Part shown: piece after piece, positions 60,467-64,000 of the stretch
Layout of the letters: the number at the start of each line of letters is the position of its first letter
Numbering within the stretch: position 1 is the first letter of the stretch
NCBI GenBank assembly: GCA_025890175.1
Contig: JANPYM010000003.1
Span: forward strand, 22,266-86,265
Direction: 5' to 3'
DNA from: Ciborinia camelliae
Taxonomy: Eukaryota; Ascomycota; Leotiomycetes; Helotiales; Sclerotiniaceae
DNA: 64,000 nt
The notes under the pieces: generated by a model
The model's input: only the letters and a program-made list of their open reading frames with translations
The model's database searches: none
Told to the model about the DNA's origin: nothing
Made by a program: the position numbers and the translations under genes

Positions 60467-62380
60467 ATTTAAAGACAATAAAAACAAAAGAAATGTTTGG
60501 GCATAAAATTTAGACTTAAAGCTAATGTATCGGCAATCGTTAATATTCAACAATAATCGATAGCAAATCTTTAATGTAATATTTAATTTTTAAATTATTT
60601 AATATATATAAAAACAAATTTTTATAATTAAATAAAAAGAATTTTAAAAATATATAAAATTTTATATTAAACAAAATATTATTGTTTAAATAATAATTGA
60701 TAATATATTGTTAATTATTTAAAAAATAATAAAATTTTATTTTAAAAAATAATAAAAGATCTTTAAATTAATATTAATTTAATTGATTTTTTATATTTTT
60801 TATTTTAATAATTTTTTTTATTTTATTTAAAAAGTAATTTGTTAATTAAATTAATAATATTTAAAATAATATTAGAAATAAAAAATATTTTTGTATTTAT
60901 TTAACAAAATATTAAAATTGATAATATATAAAATAATATTATTAATAATTTTTATATATATTAATAAAATATAAATTTTTTTTAAAATTCAAAAACCTTT
61001 TTAAAAAAAAGTTTTTATAATATTTTAAAATAACAAATATAAAATATAAAAAATAATATAAAAATTATAAACAAAATTATAATTTGATTTATTTAAATAT
61101 AAAAAATTATTAAGATTTTTGTTGTGACAGGGGTCACCCCTGTCAGTCACGTGACCCTGTCACGTGCTTTCGCCTGCGCGCGCGCTAGCGCGGGCTAGGC
61201 GCGGCATGCGTCTATATTAGAGTGCTTCTATTCGCATCCTTTTAGCTAGAACACTATCAATACTACAACGAGTTTTATATTTACTATTACTAGTCATTTT
61301 ATTACCACATATATGTGTTCATTACCCTGAGATGAACCGACAATTTTAATAATCTTTAATAATATATTATTTATTTATTTTAAATCAAATATTAAACCTT
61401 TAAAGCTTTAAAAATTATTTTAATATAAAAAAACAAACATTTTTTAAATAAAAAATTTCTTTTTTTAAATTAAAATAATATTTAGGAATAATAATAAATA
61501 TTATTTTTTTATTAATATTTAAAAAGTAAATTATATAATATAATATTTCGAAAAACGTTTTTTGATAATATAATATTAATTTATTAATATAATTTAATTA
61601 AATACTATTATATAAATGAAATTTAAAAAATATATATACAATATAATTCTAAATAAAAAGAATTGATAATATATAACAATTATTCAAATATTAAAAATTA
61701 AATAATATTTAAAATAAAATATAAATAATTTTATTTTTTATTTAAATAATTTAAAAAAAGATATAAAATATAAAACAAATAATATATATTAAAAATAATT
61801 ATTTATTGATTTATACTTTAATATAAACAAAAAAATATTTAAATCTTTTTAATAATTCAAAATTATAAAAAAAATTATAAAATAAATATATAAATTAAAA
61901 AACATTAATTAAATATATTATTTTATTAATATTATAAATTATTATTCTAAAAAAATATATAATATTTTTTTATATTATCCAAATTTTATTTAATTTTTTT
62001 ATAAATTATAAAAAAATAATATAAATATTATATTAATAAAACCTATTAAAATCAAAGTAAAACCAAATCAAAAAACTATATAAAAAAATCAATTAATAAA
62101 AAAAATCTAATATTAAAAATATTAAAAAAAATCAATAAAATATTATTAATATTAATAATTAAATTATTATATTATTAATTATAAAAATTTATTTAAATAT
62201 TAATGTTATTAAAAAAAACATTTCAAAAGAAATTACCCCAAAAAAATAATAAATCTATATCAATAAAAAAACACTAAACTTTTTTAATAAAAAAATAACA
62301 AAATATATTAATAAAAAAACAATAAAACTTAACAATTATTTTAAATATTTTTATAATTCTAAATTTAATGTTACAGATCT
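60467..62380. repeat. RIP-degraded repeat, direct copy 1 (with inserted solo LTR)
   Basis: Aligns along its length with 62381..63897 once the separate insertions are removed. Differences are overwhelmingly C/T and G/A (for example TATCGGCAATCG against CATCAGCGATCG). Extremely AT-rich, no reading frame. Unit length without insertions is about 1.7 kb; the nature of the original element is unknown. Confidence 0.8.
61120..61342. mobile_element. 223-bp solo LTR
   Basis: Runs TGTTGTGACAGG...GAACCGACA and is flanked by ATTTT at 61115..61119 and 61343..61347. The second copy of the surrounding repeat (near 63510) lacks it, an empty-site control. It is GC-rich with CACGTG twice and CGCGCGCGC, unlike its RIP-bleached host, so it is a later arrival. 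No internal sequence or second LTR is seen. Confidence 0.85.
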
Positions 62381-63897
62381 AAAGGCAATAAAAACAAAAA
62401 AGATACCTGGGCATAGAATTTAGATTTAAAGCTGATACATCAGCGATCGCTAATGTTTGATATTGATCAATAGCAAATCTTTAGCGCAATATTTAATTCG
62501 TAAAATATTAATATATATAAAACAGATTTATATAATTAAATAAAAAAAGTTTTGAAAATTTGTAAAACTTTATATTAAACAAAATATCATTATTTAAATA
62601 ACGATTAATAATATATCACCAATTATTTAAAAAAATAATAAAAATTTTATTTAAAAAATAATAAAAAATCTTAAAATTAATATTGATTTAATTAATTTTT
62701 TATATTTTTTATTTTAACAATTTTTTTTATTTTATTTAAAAAACAATTTATTAATTAAATCAATAATATTTAAAATAATATTAAAAATAAAAAATATTTT
62801 TATATTTATTTAATAAAATATTAAAATTAATTGTTGCAAGTTCGAATTTTAGGCATATACAGGGGGTATATGCCGGTGGTGCAGGGTGTCTAGTTGGTTA
62901 ATACGCAGGTTTCACTATAAATAGATTAAATATATCAAGAGATAATAGTAGTTATATTATATATTTATATACAATATATGAAATAGTATTTTTGCGGTAC
63001 AGAATCAAAAATCAGAATCGAAATCAAAATGCCCCACTATATTGCTTTTTCCAACTGAAATTCGAACAAAGAATCAACCTTTCCTAATGCGGCGTTTCGA
63101 ATCCTGAAAGAACCCTGTACGATTCGAATGATCGTACTAGGCACGTGTTCGCGTAGTGTTCGCGTAGTTCGTACTACCATACCGTACATTTAATTATACC
63201 CTGTATAATTAAATAAACATATAATTTATTAATTATTTAATTAATTAATTAATATAATTAATTAAATAAATAAATTATATAATTGATTAAGAGATAGGTA
63301 TTATATTTTTAATTAAAATACAACATTAATAATATACAAAACAATATTATTAACAAATTTTATATATATTAATAAAATATAAATTCTTTTTTAGAATTCA
63401 AAATTTTTTGGAAAAAAACTTTTATAATATTTTAAAATAATAAATATAAAATATAAAAAATAATATAAAAATTATAAACAAAATTATAATTTAGTTTATT
63501 TAAATATAAAAAATTATTAAAATATTGATAATTTTCAATAATACATTATTTATTTATTTTAAATCAAATATTAAATCTTTAAAATTTTAAAAACTATTTT
63601 AATACAAAAAAATAAATATTTTTTAAATAAAAAACTTTTTTTTTTAAATTAAAATAATATTTTAAAATAATAATAAATATTATTTTTTTATTAATACCCA
63701 AAAAATAAATTATATAATATAATATTTCGAAAAACGTTTTTTAATAATATAATATTAATTTATTAATATAATTTAATTAAATAATATTATATAAACAAAA
63801 TTTAAAAAATATATATATAATATAATTTTAAATAAAAGGAATTAATAATATATAATAATTATTCAAATATTAAAAATTAAATAATATTTGAAATAAA
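62381..63897. repeat. RIP-degraded repeat, direct copy 2 (with inserted 494-bp element)
   Basis: Second copy of the 60.47-kb repeat; similarity stops abruptly at about 63897, where unrelated sequence begins. It retains a few more C and G than copy 1 in its first 130 bp. Confidence 0.8.
62832..63325. mobile_element. 494-bp LTR-like element with tRNA-like sequence
   Basis: Begins TGTTGCAAG and ends TACAACA, with target duplication TTAAT at 62827..62831 and 63326..63330. The homologous position in copy 1 (near 60915) is empty. Its first 90 bp contain a B-box-like AGTTCGAATTTTAG, a 9-bp hairpin (GGCATATAC/GTATATGCC) and then a tRNA-5'-half-like GGTGTCTAGTTGGTTAATAC. Its 3' third is AT-rich and near-palindromic. 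It may be a solo LTR or a short non-autonomous LTR element. Confidence 0.75.
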
Positions 63898-64000
63898 GTA
63901 CTAGCCGTCGCGGAAAATAGATTTTCAGACTGTGTATTCAAAGAATCTTTTATTTTCTTTTTCTATATAATTATTAGTATTATTAATATTATTAGTATTA
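63898..64000. other. Start of an unrelated sequence at the window edge
   Basis: The repeat breaks at GTA / CTAGCCGTCGCGG. The following CTAGCCGTCGCGGAAAATAG looks like a transposon terminus (a TA precedes it), but only about 100 bp are visible. Confidence 0.3.

Overview
The window looks like nuclear DNA of a filamentous ascomycete, most likely a leotiomycete of the Sclerotiniaceae type. That placement is inferred from gene content and style, not from a database match. Genes are short and intron-rich (mostly 45-90 bp introns with GTRNGT donors). Coding DNA of ordinary composition is interrupted by extremely AT-rich blocks at about 39.8-47.6 kb and 60.3-64 kb. Repeat copies in those blocks differ mainly by C/T and G/A transitions, as repeat-induced point mutation (RIP) would leave.

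Layout. 1-1.8 kb: 3' part of an M28 / glutamate-carboxypeptidase-II-like peptidase. 4.0-15.7 kb: a tandem array of six divergent BTB/POZ-like paralogs. All share one phase-2 intron, and five of six share a C-terminal C-x2-H-x-H-x5-C signature. 17-24.5 kb: small hypothetical genes, including three short helical proteins in a row. 26.8-36.8 kb: housekeeping-like genes (KDEL receptor with a long tail, GH76 mannanase, a small coiled-coil protein, a zinc alcohol dehydrogenase, an F-box protein).

38.6-47.8 kb: a Tyr/Gln/Asn-rich gene, then a related-looking gene with a cysteine-rich C-terminus that has been wrecked by a nonsense codon, a frameshift, a 7.1-kb RIP-decayed LTR retrotransposon and a TIR element of about 510 bp. 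The retrotransposon itself carries a pristine 635-bp miniature LTR element (TRIM). Removing each insertion with one copy of its target duplication restores one continuous reading frame.

49.3-54.2 kb: a convergent pair of a complete 9-exon cytochrome P450 and a 604-residue protein with class-I terpene-synthase-like acidic motifs, a plausible minimal terpenoid module. 55.8 kb: an intron-containing tRNA-Asp(GTC). 56.3-60.2 kb: a dead HET-domain gene, a relic exon resembling the BTB family, and a broken F-box gene. 60.4-64 kb: two direct copies of a RIP-degraded sequence, each with its own younger GC-richer insertion (a 223-bp solo LTR and a 494-bp LTR-like element), both flanked by perfect 5-bp target duplications.

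Strongest candidates for something undescribed: the TRIM with a tRNA-5'-half-like segment inside its LTRs, the doubly transposon-split gene, the BTB array with its putative metal-binding tail, and the P450/terpene-synthase-like pair. All gene models were spliced by eye; exon sums were checked to be multiples of three.
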